Shown: positions 28,530 to 39,371 of the stretch, piece by piece | Numbering within the stretch: position 1 is the first letter of the stretch | Layout: the number at the start of each line of letters is the position of its first letter | Assembly (NCBI RefSeq): GCF_900094555.1 | Contig: NZ_FMAC01000002.1 | Location: forward strand, 248,001-312,000 | Source of the DNA: Martinezella hainanensis | Lineage (GTDB): Bacteria; Pseudomonadota; Alphaproteobacteria; Rhizobiales; Rhizobiaceae | Direction of reading: 5' to 3' | DNA length: 64,000 nucleotides | The notes under the pieces: generated by a model | What the model was told of the DNA's origin: nothing | Database searches by the model: none | The model's input: only the letters and a program-made list of their open reading frames with translations | Program-made: the position numbers and the translations under genes

Positions 28530-28559
28530 GGGCGAGAGTGCCTTGCGGCAATCTCGCCC
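28530..28559 (+). terminator. Hairpin after fabF
   Basis: GGGCGAGA (28530-28537) pairs with TCTCGCCC (28552-28559), and the loop itself holds a TGCC/GGCA stem, giving a near-continuous 12-bp hairpin with one mismatch. The downstream sequence GCATCCTTGATTGTT is only weakly T-rich. Confidence 0.5.
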
Positions 28560-28721
28560 GCATCCTTGATTGTTGCTGCGCCTTCGTCTTTCTCGGGAAT
28601 ACGGTGCGGACGTCTGATCGGTCGAAGTCGGAGCCTGAAGTTCCGCCTTATCTTCTGAACCTGCTTTTTGCCGCATTGCTTGGCCAAAGAGCAGGCAATG
28701 ACAAAAGGGAAGGGATTGCCG

Positions 28722-29936
28722 GTGAGCGATACGAACCAGAGCAACGGAACTGCGAACGGGCAGAAAGGACCGATTATCCCGAAATCGGCCAATGAGGCCC
28801 TGCGTCCGGAGCGTGTTCCGGATCCGCCGAAGCGTTCGCGCAAAGCCCGCAGTCAGATGGTCATCTTCCTGAACTTCCTGATGACGCTGGCGGTTTTTGT
28901 CGCCGTTGCCGCTATCGGCGGTGCTTATTACGCGTTTTCGATCTATCAGGGTCCCGGTCCGCTGACGACCAATACCAATTTCATCGTTCGCAATGGCGCC
29001 GGTCTCAGCGAGATCGCCAATCGTCTGGAATCCAACAACATCATCACGGATCAGCGCATCTTTCGCTGGCTGACGGCCACCTATCTGCATGATGGCGAAA
29101 CCCTTCGTGCCGGCGAATACGAAATCAAGGCCGGCGCTTCCATGAAGGACATCATGGAGCTGCTGAAGTCCGGCAAGTCGATCCTCTATTCGGTCACTTT
29201 GCCGGAAGGGCTCACCGTGCGGCAGATGTTCAACAAACTGCAGGCCGATGTCGTGCTGGAAGGCGATCTGCCGTCGGCTTTGCCGCCGGAAGGCAGCCTG
29301 AGACCGGACACCTATAAATTCACGCGCGGCACCAAGCGCACCGAAATCATTCAGCAGATGGCGGCGGCACAAACGAAGCTGGTCGACCAGATCTGGGAGA
29401 AGCGCGATTCGAGCGTCCAGCTGGCCAACAAGCAGGATTTCATCACGCTGGCTTCCATCGTGGAGAAGGAAACCGGCCTGGCGGACGAGCGCGCCCATGT
29501 CGCGTCGGTCTTCCTGAATCGACTGGGCAAGGGCATGCGCCTGCAGTCTGATCCTACAGTCATCTATGGCCTCTTCGGTGGTGAGGGAAAGCCGTCCGAT
29601 CGCCCGATCTATCAGTCGGACCTGAAGAAGGACACGCCCTATAATACCTATCTTATCAAGGGTTTGCCGCCGACGCCGATCGCGAATCCGGGCAAGGATG
29701 CTCTGGAGGCCGTCGCCAACCCCTGGAAGACGCAGGACCTCTATTTCGTGGCTGACGGCACCGGCGGGCATGTCTTTGCAGCGACGCTGGATGAGCACAA
29801 TGCCAATGTCAGACGCTGGCGCAAGCTCGTTGCGGAAAAGGGCGAAGATCCCAGCGCCATTGCCGTTGATGGCCAGCCTGATGATGCTGCCGTAGCCCCT
29901 GGCTCGGGCGCGCAGCAGAAGAAAAAGACCAACTAA
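28722..29936 (+). CDS. mltG: Endolytic murein transglycosylase
   Basis: Membrane-anchored enzyme that cleaves nascent glycan strands. About 404 residues: a basic, Pro-rich cytoplasmic stretch (ERVPDPPKRSRKARS), one membrane segment (about 45-67), then a LysM-like subdomain and the YceG catalytic domain. That domain shows LPEGLTVRQMF, RPDTYKF, the catalytic Glu in ASIVEKETGLADER and the substrate loop SDPTVIYGL. The C-terminus is a short Lys-rich tail. GTG 28722 follows GGGAAGGGA; ATG 28698 in the same frame is an alternative. Confidence 0.93.
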   Translation: MSDTNQSNGTANGQKGPIIPKSANEALRPERVPDPPKRSRKARSQMVIFLNFLMTLAVFVAVAAIGGAYYAFSIYQGPGPLTTNTNFIVRNGAGLSEIANRLESNNIITDQRIFRWLTATYLHDGETLRAGEYEIKAGASMKDIMELLKSGKSILYSVTLPEGLTVRQMFNKLQADVVLEGDLPSALPPEGSLRPDTYKFTRGTKRTEIIQQMAAAQTKLVDQIWEKRDSSVQLANKQDFITLASIVEKETGLADERAHVASVFLNRLGKGMRLQSDPTVIYGLFGGEGKPSDRPIYQSDLKKDTPYNTYLIKGLPPTPIANPGKDALEAVANPWKTQDLYFVADGTGGHVFAATLDEHNANVRRWRKLVAEKGEDPSAIAVDGQPDDAAVAPGSGAQQKKKTN

Positions 29937-30046
29937 TCCTCACCGCGTCGTGGTCTGGATAGAGAGCCCGGCGCGGATTCACTTTACATTGGCCCATAAT
30001 CCGAAGATTTTCGTTGGATTGGGGATAGGAACTATCGGAGGCTTGC

Positions 30047-30934
30047 ATGGCATTGCAGTCCATGACCGGCTTTGCCCGGCGTGAGGGAACGAGTGGTCGT
30101 GGCCGCTGGGTATGGGAGCTGCGTTCGGTTAACGGCAAGGGGCTGGATGTCCGCCTGCGCTTGCCGCCGGGCCTGGAGCGCCTCGAAACGGATGTCCGCA
30201 AGTCGATTGCCGATCGGCTCTCACGCGGCAATCTTCAGGTCAGCCTGTCGCTCTCCGTGGAGGAGAGCCGTGTCGAGGTGGTCGTCAACCAGGATGCGCT
30301 GACGGCGGTTCTGGCGCTGCGCGATCAGTTGGTCGGCATCGTCGATCCCGCGCCGCTGCGGCTGGAAAGCCTGATGGCTGTGCGCGGACTGGTAGAATTC
30401 AAGGAAGCCGAAGAGGATGAGGATGCGGTCGCTGCACGCGACGCCGATATCATGGCCGGCCTTGAGGCAGCACTTGGCGATCTCCGCGACATGCGCCGGC
30501 AGGAGGGCGATGCACTCGGCAAGGTTCTGCATGGCCATGTCGCGACGATCGAGACACTGACATCAACGGTCGAGCGCGATCCCTCCCGCTCGCCACAGGA
30601 AATTGCCGCGAGATTGGCGACGCAGGTTGCAATGCTTCTGGACGGCTCGTCGGGTCTCGACCGTGATCGGCTTCATGCCGAGGCTGCCCTTCTCGCCACC
30701 AAGGCCGATCTGCGTGAGGAGATCGATCGTCTGAAGGCGCATGTGGCTGCTGCGCGCGATCTCATGTCGAAGGGTGGCCCCGTCGGCCGCAAGCTTGATT
30801 TTCTTGCACAGGAATTTAACCGGGAATCGAATACCATCTGTTCGAAATCGAATGCAGCGGCCGTGACGGCCGCTGGCATCGAGCTGAAAGTGGTAATCGA
30901 CCAGTTCCGCGAACAGGTCCAGAATTTGGAGTAG
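30047..30934 (+). CDS. YicC family endoribonuclease
   Basis: 295-residue YicC/YloC protein. The N-domain starts MALQSMTGFARREG and includes ELRSVNGKGLDVRLRLP. The C-domain (DUF1732) has the FLAQEFNRESNTICSKSN signature and a C-terminal VVIDQFREQVQNLE. Escherichia YicC is known as an RNase acting on small RNA; that activity is inferred here. It is 3 bp upstream of gmk, the usual arrangement. Confidence 0.93.
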   Translation: MALQSMTGFARREGTSGRGRWVWELRSVNGKGLDVRLRLPPGLERLETDVRKSIADRLSRGNLQVSLSLSVEESRVEVVVNQDALTAVLALRDQLVGIVDPAPLRLESLMAVRGLVEFKEAEEDEDAVAARDADIMAGLEAALGDLRDMRRQEGDALGKVLHGHVATIETLTSTVERDPSRSPQEIAARLATQVAMLLDGSSGLDRDRLHAEAALLATKADLREEIDRLKAHVAAARDLMSKGGPVGRKLDFLAQEFNRESNTICSKSNAAAVTAAGIELKVVIDQFREQVQNLE

Positions 30935-30937
30935 GCC

Positions 30938-31600
<663 letters not shown>

Positions 31601-31602
31601 GC

Positions 31603-32430
31603 TTACAGGCAATTCGCCAGCCGGCAGAATTCTTCCACCGAAAGCGTTTCGGCGCGGCGCTGCGGGTCGATATCGGCCTTCAGCAGCAGCGCTTCGCCGC
31701 CAAGCGGCTTCAGGCTCTGGCGCAGCATCTTGCGACGCTGGCCGAAGGCTGCCTGCGTGACCTTCTCCAGCTTGTCGACGGCGCAGGGAATTGGGTTTTC
31801 GTTCGGCGTCAGATGCACCACCGTCGACGTGACCTTCGGCGGCGGTGTGAAGGCTTGCGGGGATATGTCGAAGGCCATGTGGGCTTTAGTCCGCCAGCCG
31901 CAGAGCACGCCGAGCCTGCCATAGTGATCGTCATCCTCCTGCGCCACGATCCGCTGGCCGACTTCCTTCTGGAACATCAGGGTCAGGGATTGCCAGAAGG
32001 GCGGCCATTGCGCGGGCAGGAGCCAGTTCACCAGAAGCTGTGTCCCGACATTATAGGGCAGGTTGGCGATGATCTTGACCGGTCCTTGCGGGGCAAGGGC
32101 GGCGAAATCCGTCTTCAGCGCATCGCCTTCGATCACCTCAAGCCGGCCGGGATAGTGATCGGCGATTTCCGCCAGTGCCGGCAGGCAGCGCGCATCGCGC
32201 TCGACGGCGATGACCTTGGCGGCGCCGAGCGCCAGGATGGCGCGCGTGAGGCCGCCCGGCCCAGGCCCGACCTCGAAGACGGTAGCGCCCTCGAGTGATC
32301 CGGCTGTGCGCGCGACCTTCTGGGTCAGATTAAGGTCGAGAAGGAAATTCTGGCCAAGCGCCTTGCGTGCATCCAGGCCATGGCGTTGGATCACGTCACG
32401 AAGGGGTGGCAGGCCATCCAGTGCAGCCAT
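31603..32430 (-). CDS. rsmA: 16S rRNA (adenine 1518/1519-N6) dimethyltransferase
   Basis: KsgA/RsmA methyltransferase, 275 residues, dimethylates two adenines of the 3' minor-domain hairpin of 16S rRNA. The N-terminal ALGQNFLLD, the SAM loop [16 protein letters not shown], the acidic EGDALKTDF and the catalytic NLPYNVGT are all present. The start codon shares one base with the pdxA stop (TGATG), so translation is coupled to pdxA. Confidence 0.96.
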   Translation of the reverse strand: MAALDGLPPLRDVIQRHGLDARKALGQNFLLDLNLTQKVARTAGSLEGATVFEVGPGPGGLTRAILALGAAKVIAVERDARCLPALAEIADHYPGRLEVIEGDALKTDFAALAPQGPVKIIANLPYNVGTQLLVNWLLPAQWPPFWQSLTLMFQKEVGQRIVAQEDDDHYGRLGVLCGWRTKAHMAFDISPQAFTPPPKVTSTVVHLTPNENPIPCAVDKLEKVTQAAFGQRRKMLRQSLKPLGGEALLLKADIDPQRRAETLSVEEFCRLANCL

Positions 32431-33455
32431 CAGCGATTATTTCCGGTCTTGCTGCTGATCTCACTCGCCAGCTTGAGGGCGGCCACCAGACTGTCCTCCT
32501 TGGCAATGCCCTTGCCGGCGATGCCGAAGGCCGTGCCGTGATCCGGGGACGTGCGGACAAAAGGTAAGCCGAGCGTGACATTGACGGAATCGTCAAAGCC
32601 AAGGGCCTTGGCGGGAATCAAGGCCTGATCGTGGTACATGCAGACGGCGACATCGTAACGCCGACGGGCTTCGTCATGGAACATGGTGTCGGCGGGCAGG
32701 GGGCCGAAAGCGTCGATGCCCTCGGAGCGGAGCCTATCGATCGCTGGCCGGACGATTTCGTCGTCTTCCTTGCCGAGTGCGCCATTCTCTCCGGCATGCG
32801 GATTGAGGCCGGCAACCGCAAGGCGTGGCTTGGAAATGCCGAACCGGCTGCGCAGATCATGATCAGTGATCCGGCAGGTTTCGACGATCAGATCGGAGGT
32901 CAGCGCTTCAGGCACCTCCTTCAGCGGAATATGGATGGTCACCGGGATGGCACGAAGCTTCGGACCGGCAAGCAGCATCACGGGCATGACCGGCTTTCCG
33001 GTCGCACGCGTTGCGAGATCCGCCAGGAACTCCGTATGGCCGGGAAAGCCGAAGCCGGCGTCGTAGAGCACCGATTTGGCGATCGGGTTGGTGACGACGG
33101 CAGATGTCCGGCCGCTCATGCTGAGGGAAACGGCTGTTTCGATGGCGGCAATCGTGCCCTTGGCGGTCGCCACATGCGGTTCGCCCGCGATCACATCCAT
33201 TCCGGCCTCGATCGGCAGGATCGGCAGCGCATCGGGAAAGATGCCGCTTGCATTCGCCGGATCGGCGATTGCGAGCGGTACGGTCAGGCCGAGCTGCGAG
33301 GCCCGTGCCGCAAGCACGGCAGCATCGCCAAGAAACAGGAAGGGCGGTAAATCCAGCTCGCCGCGGCGGAGCCAGGCGGCGAGCGTGATATCGGGACCTA
33401 TGCCGGCCGGATCCCCCTGCGTGAGCGCGAGGGGGAGAGAAGAGCGCGGTGGCAT
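32430..33455 (-). CDS. pdxA: 4-hydroxythreonine-4-phosphate dehydrogenase
   Basis: NAD-dependent step of pyridoxal phosphate synthesis. About 341 residues; [15 protein letters not shown] at the N-terminus, then [15 protein letters not shown], the metal site histidines in MSHLA-like and [16 protein letters not shown] regions and [18 protein letters not shown] 33455 was taken; a TTG two codons earlier directly follows the SurA-gene stop. The surA-pdxA-rsmA order resembles the Escherichia surA-pdxA-ksgA cluster. Confidence 0.95.
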   Translation of the reverse strand: MPPRSSLPLALTQGDPAGIGPDITLAAWLRRGELDLPPFLFLGDAAVLAARASQLGLTVPLAIADPANASGIFPDALPILPIEAGMDVIAGEPHVATAKGTIAAIETAVSLSMSGRTSAVVTNPIAKSVLYDAGFGFPGHTEFLADLATRATGKPVMPVMLLAGPKLRAIPVTIHIPLKEVPEALTSDLIVETCRITDHDLRSRFGISKPRLAVAGLNPHAGENGALGKEDDEIVRPAIDRLRSEGIDAFGPLPADTMFHDEARRRYDVAVCMYHDQALIPAKALGFDDSVNVTLGLPFVRTSPDHGTAFGIAGKGIAKEDSLVAALKLASEISSKTGNNR

Positions 33456-33461
33456 CGTCAA

Positions 33462-34406
33462 TCAGCGATAGACGATCTGCGCCTTGGAGCGCAGCTCATC
33501 CATGTATTTCTTGTCGTTGGCGCTCACACCCGTTGCCTTGTCCTTGCCGATATCCTCGGCACGGAATACGGCAGCGGCGGCAACGTCGTCGTTCACCTGG
33601 CGCTGCGAGCAAATGGCAACATATTCGACGCCACGATCGGTCACGATCGGAGCTGTGGTGTTGCCGGATGCTTTTTCCAGCAGCGGCTTCCACATTTCCG
33701 GAACCTCCGGCGCGAGCACGCGGCCGAGATCCTGGACGGAGACGTCATGCATGGTTGCGGCAAAGACCTTCGCCTGGTCGCAGCCCGGGAATTTGGATCG
33801 CGATGCCTCGGCCTCGGATTTGCGCTGGTTCAGAATGGCGTTGCGCTTTGCAACCGGGACGACGAAGACGATCTGTTTCAGGAAATACTCCGTCGTGACC
33901 GGCTTCGTCTTGTTTTCCGTCATGCGCGTCACGAGATCGTCGTTCGACATCCGGCTTCTTGCGCCGAAGCGTGCATTGACGACCCGCGGCCAGCTCATGG
34001 AAACCGCGATATAGGATTTGAAGTGATCGACACCGACGCCGGCCTTTTCAAGAATTTGGCCGAGCTGCGCCGGCGTCATCTTGTTGCTGGAGGCGAAACG
34101 GCCGAAGGCAGCATCGACGTCCGTCGTCGAAACGGACATGCGCAAGCGAGAGATCTCGGCACGCTTCAGCGTTTCGTCGACAAGCTGATCCTTGGCGAGC
34201 TTGTTCAGATCGCCTTTCTGGCGCTGCAATTTGAGGAAGGCGACGCGCTTGGCAATGTCGCCGGATGTGATCACCTGGCTATTGACGAGGACCTTCACTT
34301 CGCTTGCTGCGAAAGCAACATCGCTGCTCGGCACGGCGAAGCTCGCCATAACCAAGGCTGCGGCTCCGAACAGCAGAGCGCGCATCGGTGTCTTTCCAGA
34401 AAACAT
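33462..34406 (-). CDS. SurA-like periplasmic chaperone / peptidyl-prolyl isomerase
   Basis: 314-residue exported protein with a signal peptide ending near SSDVAFAA. The N-terminal SurA-type helical domain reads EVKVLVNSQVITSGDIAKRVAFLKLQ in parts (VLVNSQVITSGDI). A diverged parvulin-like region follows; the classical parvulin motif is not obvious, so the isomerase activity is doubtful. The ATG at 34406 follows GGAAGGGG. Position between lptD and pdxA fits SurA, which helps LptD and other barrels fold. Confidence 0.85.
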   Translation of the reverse strand: MFSGKTPMRALLFGAAALVMASFAVPSSDVAFAASEVKVLVNSQVITSGDIAKRVAFLKLQRQKGDLNKLAKDQLVDETLKRAEISRLRMSVSTTDVDAAFGRFASSNKMTPAQLGQILEKAGVGVDHFKSYIAVSMSWPRVVNARFGARSRMSNDDLVTRMTENKTKPVTTEYFLKQIVFVVPVAKRNAILNQRKSEAEASRSKFPGCDQAKVFAATMHDVSVQDLGRVLAPEVPEMWKPLLEKASGNTTAPIVTDRGVEYVAICSQRQVNDDVAAAAVFRAEDIGKDKATGVSANDKKYMDELRSKAQIVYR

Positions 34407-34569
34407 CAACTACCCCTTCCCAAAGGTATTTCCTGCCAGCATTGCGCCGTTTTGGCATGTCTGTCGCGCAATACGGCAGCTTTGCGCCACATGTCTACAT
34501 CAAGCGCGATGAATTGCAAAATCCTTGCGGCGAAACAATGACGCCGGCAGCGGCAAGCTGCATCAACGC

Positions 34570-34595
34570 AAAAGAGCCGGCGGTGAAGCCGGCTC
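34570..34595 (-). terminator. Terminator after lptD
   Basis: On the minus strand GAGCCGGC pairs with GCCGGCTC around a 6-nt loop and is followed by TTTT. It lies 20 bp after the lptD stop and before the surA-like gene, so the surA-pdxA-rsmA group probably has its own promoter in 34407-34569. Confidence 0.7.
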
Positions 34596-34614
34596 CGTGC
34601 AGTTTCGAACTCTA

Positions 34615-37008
34615 TCAGAACGTTGCGTCCTGAACGCTGCCGAGGTTGACATCGCCAAGCGTACGGAAGGTTAGGCGGGCGCCGATCGACCAGTCGCTTG
34701 CCGAACTGGCGGTCGTATCCTTCTTGTCGAGGAATGACACGGTGAAGATCGTGCATTCGTCCTCGTAGGAAAGACCGACGCCCTGACGGGTAATATCATT
34801 GCTGTTGAGGTCGTAGCTGACCGTGCCGAAGACCGACCAGTATTCCTTGAACTTGATCTGCGCACGCGTCTGGATTTCGTCCTGGTTGCTGGTGAAGCCA
34901 TACTGCGGCTGGGCAGCAATATGCGTGTAGATCAAGGATGTCTGGAACACATCGTTCGAGAAGCCGACTGCCGTATCCCCGCGACGGAAGGCAAAATCCT
35001 TCTCGTCGAAGCGGTAGGACTGCGACAGCGAAATACCCTGCGGCGTCGTCAAGCCGAACATGGTGACATAGTCGGAACGGGTAGTTTCAAGTCCCGAATC
35101 CGAACCTACGCCAGCTAGATCGGTCGATGCGAACGAGTTTCGTCCGGCGAGCTGATAGGACTGGCCGAAAATGTGCTGCAACTTGTAGCCATTGTCGAAG
35201 CTACCCGTGTAGCGCCACCCGACATTGGCACGCGTGCCGCCCTCGACGCGGTCGAAGCCCGAGAACTTGTCACGATCGAACAGGTTGGTTGCATCGAAGA
35301 CAAAGCTCTGCGCGTCCTCGTTGGGCAGCCGCCCGGCAAGCTGCTCGTCCGGACGCACATAGATCTGTGCGATCGGCTCGAACACGTGCGTGCTGTTGCT
35401 CGTCGTGATGAGGAACGGATACTTCGCTTCGAGGCCGAGCGTCGCCATGCCGCGCGCGGCATAGTCGCTATTGTCATAGTTGCCGGAGTAGGTGCCGGCC
35501 GCAGGCCCGTTCATGTCGAGGCCGTAGACGTCGCCACGAAGTGCCGCCAGTGGCGTCAAAACGAGGCCCTGATCCGTGGTGAAGGTACGCTGCCACTGCA
35601 CCTCGGTGCTCAGGCGCGTATAATCTCCGGCAAGACCGAGGTAGCGGTCATTCAGGCTGGAGTCACCAAGAGAGCTCGTGGCGTCGAGGAAGGATGTCTT
35701 GTCACGCGACAGATGCGTGAAATTCATCGTCGCGGACAGTTCGCCGCCATAGACCGACTTCGGGTCGACATAGTGATAGTCGACGCTCGGATAGACGTAT
35801 GCCTGCTGTTTCTGCGCAGTGGCGTTGTTGTCCGTGTCCTGCACGTTATAGTAGAAGGCGCGCATATCGAAGAAATTGCGCTTCCCGATGCCGGTCAAAT
35901 AGGCTTGGTTCGTATGGGTGCTCTGGTTGAGACCATCCAGGCCATAGGTGCGCGAGAAGTTATTGTCGCTCTGCGCCATCACGTCCCAGCCGAAAGTCCA
36001 GCGAGGATTGATCCTGAAATCCGCCTTGGAGCTGATCATGCCGCGAGTTTTATGCTCGGCATCGGTTGTACCGGCTGTGAAGGCGTCCGGTTTCATCTGG
36101 CTGATGCCGGCAACACGCAGGGTATGGGTGCCGTTCTCGAAGCGCTGGCGGAACTCACCTTGGAGCAACAGACCCTGATTGGTGTAGCCCGTTGCTGTGA
36201 CCGTAGCATCCATGCTCGGCGAGATGACGTAATAATAAGGAACCGTCACGCCGACGCCGAGACGCTGAGAAACGCTCACCGATGGGAACAGAAAGCCCGA
36301 CTTGCGCTTGACCGTATTGTCGGGAACCGTGATCCACGGAACATAGGCGATCGGCAGGCCGAACAGCTCGAAGCGGGCATGCTCGAGACGGATCGTGTGC
36401 GTTACGCCGTTCTGGACGACACGCTGGGCCTTGACCTGCCACAGCGGCGCACGGCCCTGCTCAGAACAGGCCATGCAAGCGGTATAGACACCCTTTGTTA
36501 GAATCAGCTGATTGCCGCCGACCCGTTCGCCCTTTTCGGCGACCATACGGGTGTTGTCAGGCATTTCGATGCGCAGGGCGTTCACGAAGCCGTCGGAGAA
36601 GCTGTCGGTGACGTCCATTTTGTCACCGTACATGCGATTGCCGTCCGGGGTAATCAGCTCGACATTGCCGAGAGCCGTCATCCGCCCAGACTTCTGATTA
36701 TACTCGACCTTCTGGGCGACCATCCTGTAGCCGCCATAGTTGATCTGGACCGCACCGCTCGCGGTGACGATCTGCGTATCCTTGTTGTAGACCAGTTCGT
36801 TGGACGAAAGGACTAGCTTAGCGCCTTCCGGCACCTTCACCTTGATAGGAGAGGTCGCAGCACCGGCGCCGCCATTGTTGGTGTTGGCATTACTATTATT
36901 GGCCTGGGCGTAAGCGACGACCGGACTCAAAATATATGCACACGCGGCCGTGCCCGTAACGAGGGCAGCCACATACTTTCTGATACTCTTGCGGTTGCCT
37001 GCCGCCAC
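34615..37008 (-). CDS. lptD: LPS-assembly outer membrane protein LptD
   Basis: Outer membrane beta-barrel that inserts lipopolysaccharide into the outer leaflet. 797 residues: signal peptide ending near VAYAQA, a low-complexity Asn-rich linker (about 35-50), an OstA/LptA-like jellyroll (KLVLSSNELVYNKDTQIVTASGAV in parts) and the long barrel domain with alternating aromatic strands. The start is GTG 37008, one base from the lptG stop, with AGGAGG inside the lptG 3' end, so it is coupled to lptG. Transcribed with lptF and lptG. Confidence 0.93.
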   Translation of the reverse strand: MAAGNRKSIRKYVAALVTGTAACAYILSPVVAYAQANNSNANTNNGGAGAATSPIKVKVPEGAKLVLSSNELVYNKDTQIVTASGAVQINYGGYRMVAQKVEYNQKSGRMTALGNVELITPDGNRMYGDKMDVTDSFSDGFVNALRIEMPDNTRMVAEKGERVGGNQLILTKGVYTACMACSEQGRAPLWQVKAQRVVQNGVTHTIRLEHARFELFGLPIAYVPWITVPDNTVKRKSGFLFPSVSVSQRLGVGVTVPYYYVISPSMDATVTATGYTNQGLLLQGEFRQRFENGTHTLRVAGISQMKPDAFTAGTTDAEHKTRGMISSKADFRINPRWTFGWDVMAQSDNNFSRTYGLDGLNQSTHTNQAYLTGIGKRNFFDMRAFYYNVQDTDNNATAQKQQAYVYPSVDYHYVDPKSVYGGELSATMNFTHLSRDKTSFLDATSSLGDSSLNDRYLGLAGDYTRLSTEVQWQRTFTTDQGLVLTPLAALRGDVYGLDMNGPAAGTYSGNYDNSDYAARGMATLGLEAKYPFLITTSNSTHVFEPIAQIYVRPDEQLAGRLPNEDAQSFVFDATNLFDRDKFSGFDRVEGGTRANVGWRYTGSFDNGYKLQHIFGQSYQLAGRNSFASTDLAGVGSDSGLETTRSDYVTMFGLTTPQGISLSQSYRFDEKDFAFRRGDTAVGFSNDVFQTSLIYTHIAAQPQYGFTSNQDEIQTRAQIKFKEYWSVFGTVSYDLNSNDITRQGVGLSYEDECTIFTVSFLDKKDTTASSASDWSIGARLTFRTLGDVNLGSVQDATF

Positions 37009-38094
37009 TTAGCCGTCCTCCTGATGAAGCAGGATCGTTGCCCCGAATGCCAATGCGACGATCACGGGTATCCATGTCGCCACATAGGGAGGAACCACTC
37101 CGCTGCTCCCGAATGCCTTTACAAGCACGGTGACAACATAAAGCACGAAGCCGGAGAGGATTCCACCCAGAATCACAGAGCGCGATTGATTGAATCTACT
37201 GAATTTTAGGGACACAGTTGCCGCAATCAGCGTCATTGCCACCAGAAGGAACGGCTGTGACAGAAGCGAATGAAACTGTGTCTCAAGTGCGTTGGTCGAG
37301 ATCCCGAAGGAGCGAGCGACCTTTATTCGATTAGAAAGATCATAAAAAGCAATGGTTTCCGGTTGAGCCAAACGTTGCGAGACGAAATCCTGTTTCAGAT
37401 TCGTACGGACTTGTATCGAACTCTTATGATCCGGAATTTCTCCCGGTCGCCGTTCGACGACATTGTTAAGAAGCCAGTAACCATCTTCCAATTTTGCCGA
37501 GTCCGCGTCCTGCCGCAGGACGATATTTCCCTGTGAATCGAAGTGGATAAACACGACGCCTGTCAGTGTCGTTCCGTTGTTCAGAATGGCCTTGGCACCG
37601 ATGATCGTGTCGTCTTTCCCGTTGGACTGGCGCAGCCACGGGATCGAAAGTGTATTGCGGTAGGACGGGTCGCCGCGCAGATCGGCTTCGATCGCCTCCG
37701 CATGCCGCTGGCCCCATGCCGCTACCGGGTTGAGGGCGAGCATGGTCAGAAGCCCGACGCAGAAAGCACCCATAACGAAAGGCATCATGAACTGCCAGAC
37801 GGAGATGCCTGCCGCGCGCGCGATCACCAGTTCACGGCGGCGGTTGAGGGCGATCAATACCGTCATGCCCACGAAGAGCGCGATGAACGGCACTGTCTGC
37901 TGAAGGATGAACGGCAGTCTGACCGCCGTCATCAGCAAACCGATGGAGACGGTATATCCGGGCAGACCGGCAAGCCGTCCAGCGGTCTCGCTGAAATCGA
38001 CGAGATAAACGATCGAGATGACGCCGAGGAAGAACCAGAACGTCGTCACGATGTAACGCGTGAAGAAGTAGCGCCCGAGCGTGCCGAAAATCAT
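37009..38094 (-). CDS. lptG: LPS export ABC transporter permease LptG
   Basis: 361-residue inner membrane permease of the LptB2FG complex, which extracts LPS toward LptC. YjgP/YjgQ family topology: three N-terminal and three C-terminal membrane helices around a periplasmic beta-jellyroll. Starts MIFGTLGRYFFTRYIVTTFWFFLG. Its start overlaps the lptF stop by 4 bp. The order lptF-lptG-lptD fits the alphaproteobacterial pattern. Confidence 0.94.
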   Translation of the reverse strand: MIFGTLGRYFFTRYIVTTFWFFLGVISIVYLVDFSETAGRLAGLPGYTVSIGLLMTAVRLPFILQQTVPFIALFVGMTVLIALNRRRELVIARAAGISVWQFMMPFVMGAFCVGLLTMLALNPVAAWGQRHAEAIEADLRGDPSYRNTLSIPWLRQSNGKDDTIIGAKAILNNGTTLTGVVFIHFDSQGNIVLRQDADSAKLEDGYWLLNNVVERRPGEIPDHKSSIQVRTNLKQDFVSQRLAQPETIAFYDLSNRIKVARSFGISTNALETQFHSLLSQPFLLVAMTLIAATVSLKFSRFNQSRSVILGGILSGFVLYVVTVLVKAFGSSGVVPPYVATWIPVIVALAFGATILLHQEDG

Positions 38095-39269
38095 GCACCG
38101 CCCCCGTTCGAGCTGCCTGGTGCCGTCGGCATGCGGTCCTGAACTCTTTGTCGCCAGTTGCTGAGGCGGTTGCGGATTGAGACCGGCATCGTCATCTTCC
38201 GGTTCCGCAGCAAGAGGATGATCGCGATAAGCGCTGCGATGATATTGATTGCGTAGAGAACGCCGATGAACTTGGTCGAATTGTCGATCTGGTTGGCAGC
38301 ATAGAAATCTGCCCAGCGCAGCGCGAAGGATATGGTCAGCGCCGACACCATCGGATGCAACCGCGCCTCACGATGTGACCGCGCGTCACCGGCGATGACA
38401 AGCGATATCAGCGCAAAGATTGCCGGCAGCGCCCAGTCGTTGAGGCGGCGATGCAATTCGGCGCGGTAATCGCCAGGTCTTTGCTTGTAGTCGGGATCGT
38501 TCGTGTCCGGATTGAAGAGGAAGCCAAGGCTGCGGTCGCTGGCTCGCGCATTAGCCTGGCCACGGCTTTGCGTCATATCCGACAGGTCGAAGGAGTAGGA
38601 ATCGAACTTGATGACCGAGACGCTGCCGTCGGGCGTTTTGCGGTGAACTTCACCGTCTTTCATCAGCAGCGATGTGCCGCTTGGGTCGACGGCGCCTTCC
38701 TTCGCATAATAGATGAGATCAAAGGCTGGATCGCGGGAATCGACCACGAACAGCCCCTTCAGGATTCGTCCCGACAGGCGCTGCGAGATCTGTACATAGA
38801 GTCCATCCTCGATGCGCCGGAAGTTCTTCTCTTCGATCACGGTGGACAGAAGATCGGCATAGGCCTCGGCCACCATCTGGCGGGCGGCGACACGCGCTCT
38901 CGGCTCTACGACATTGTCGACGAAAAAGGAGAACACGCTGATCGCGATGGCGAGAATCATGATCGGTCGGATGATGATGCTGCGCTTCGCGCCAGCAGCT
39001 TCCATGACGGTCAGCTCGGAATCGCTGTTCATGGCCGTCAAGGTCTGCGTGATGCCGATGACCAATGCGAAAGGTAGAACGATCGGAATGATCGTCGGCA
39101 GGATGAGCGTCGCGAGCTTTGCGAACGAGCCCATAGACTGGCCGCTATCGGTCACGAGATTGATGCGCTGCAGGACCTGCGTGGTCCAGATAATGGCGAG
39201 CACCGGCAGCAGCGCTACCAGGAACATCATACCGACACGCCGTACGATATATGTCTCGAATAACTTCAT
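38091..39269 (-). CDS. lptF: LPS export ABC transporter permease LptF
   Basis: 392-residue YjgP/YjgQ family permease, partner of LptG. It begins MKLFETYIVRRVGMMFLVALLP and has MNSDSELTVMEAAGAKRSI, the cytoplasmic coupling segment that contacts the LptB ATPase. ATG 39269 follows TAAGGG; the open frame upstream is not family-like. First gene of the lptF-lptG-lptD operon. Confidence 0.94.
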   Translation of the reverse strand: MKLFETYIVRRVGMMFLVALLPVLAIIWTTQVLQRINLVTDSGQSMGSFAKLATLILPTIIPIVLPFALVIGITQTLTAMNSDSELTVMEAAGAKRSIIIRPIMILAIAISVFSFFVDNVVEPRARVAARQMVAEAYADLLSTVIEEKNFRRIEDGLYVQISQRLSGRILKGLFVVDSRDPAFDLIYYAKEGAVDPSGTSLLMKDGEVHRKTPDGSVSVIKFDSYSFDLSDMTQSRGQANARASDRSLGFLFNPDTNDPDYKQRPGDYRAELHRRLNDWALPAIFALISLVIAGDARSHREARLHPMVSALTISFALRWADFYAANQIDNSTKFIGVLYAINIIAALIAIILLLRNRKMTMPVSIRNRLSNWRQRVQDRMPTAPGSSNGGGA

Positions 39270-39371
39270 GCCGGCCCTTAAACGCAACAGCTGCCGAACG
39301 AGCCGACAGAGATTCACCCTCCTCTACGCTGTTTACGTTTTTTTGGCGACAACCAACTCGAAAAAAATTCG

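Noticed and set aside
27284..29798. Long minus-strand frames opposite fabF and mltG
   Set aside because: Both are antisense shadows of conserved genes and have unnatural amino acid composition.
35173..36501. A 442-codon plus-strand frame opposite lptD
   Set aside because: Mirror of the lptD coding frame; no signal, domain or ribosome site.
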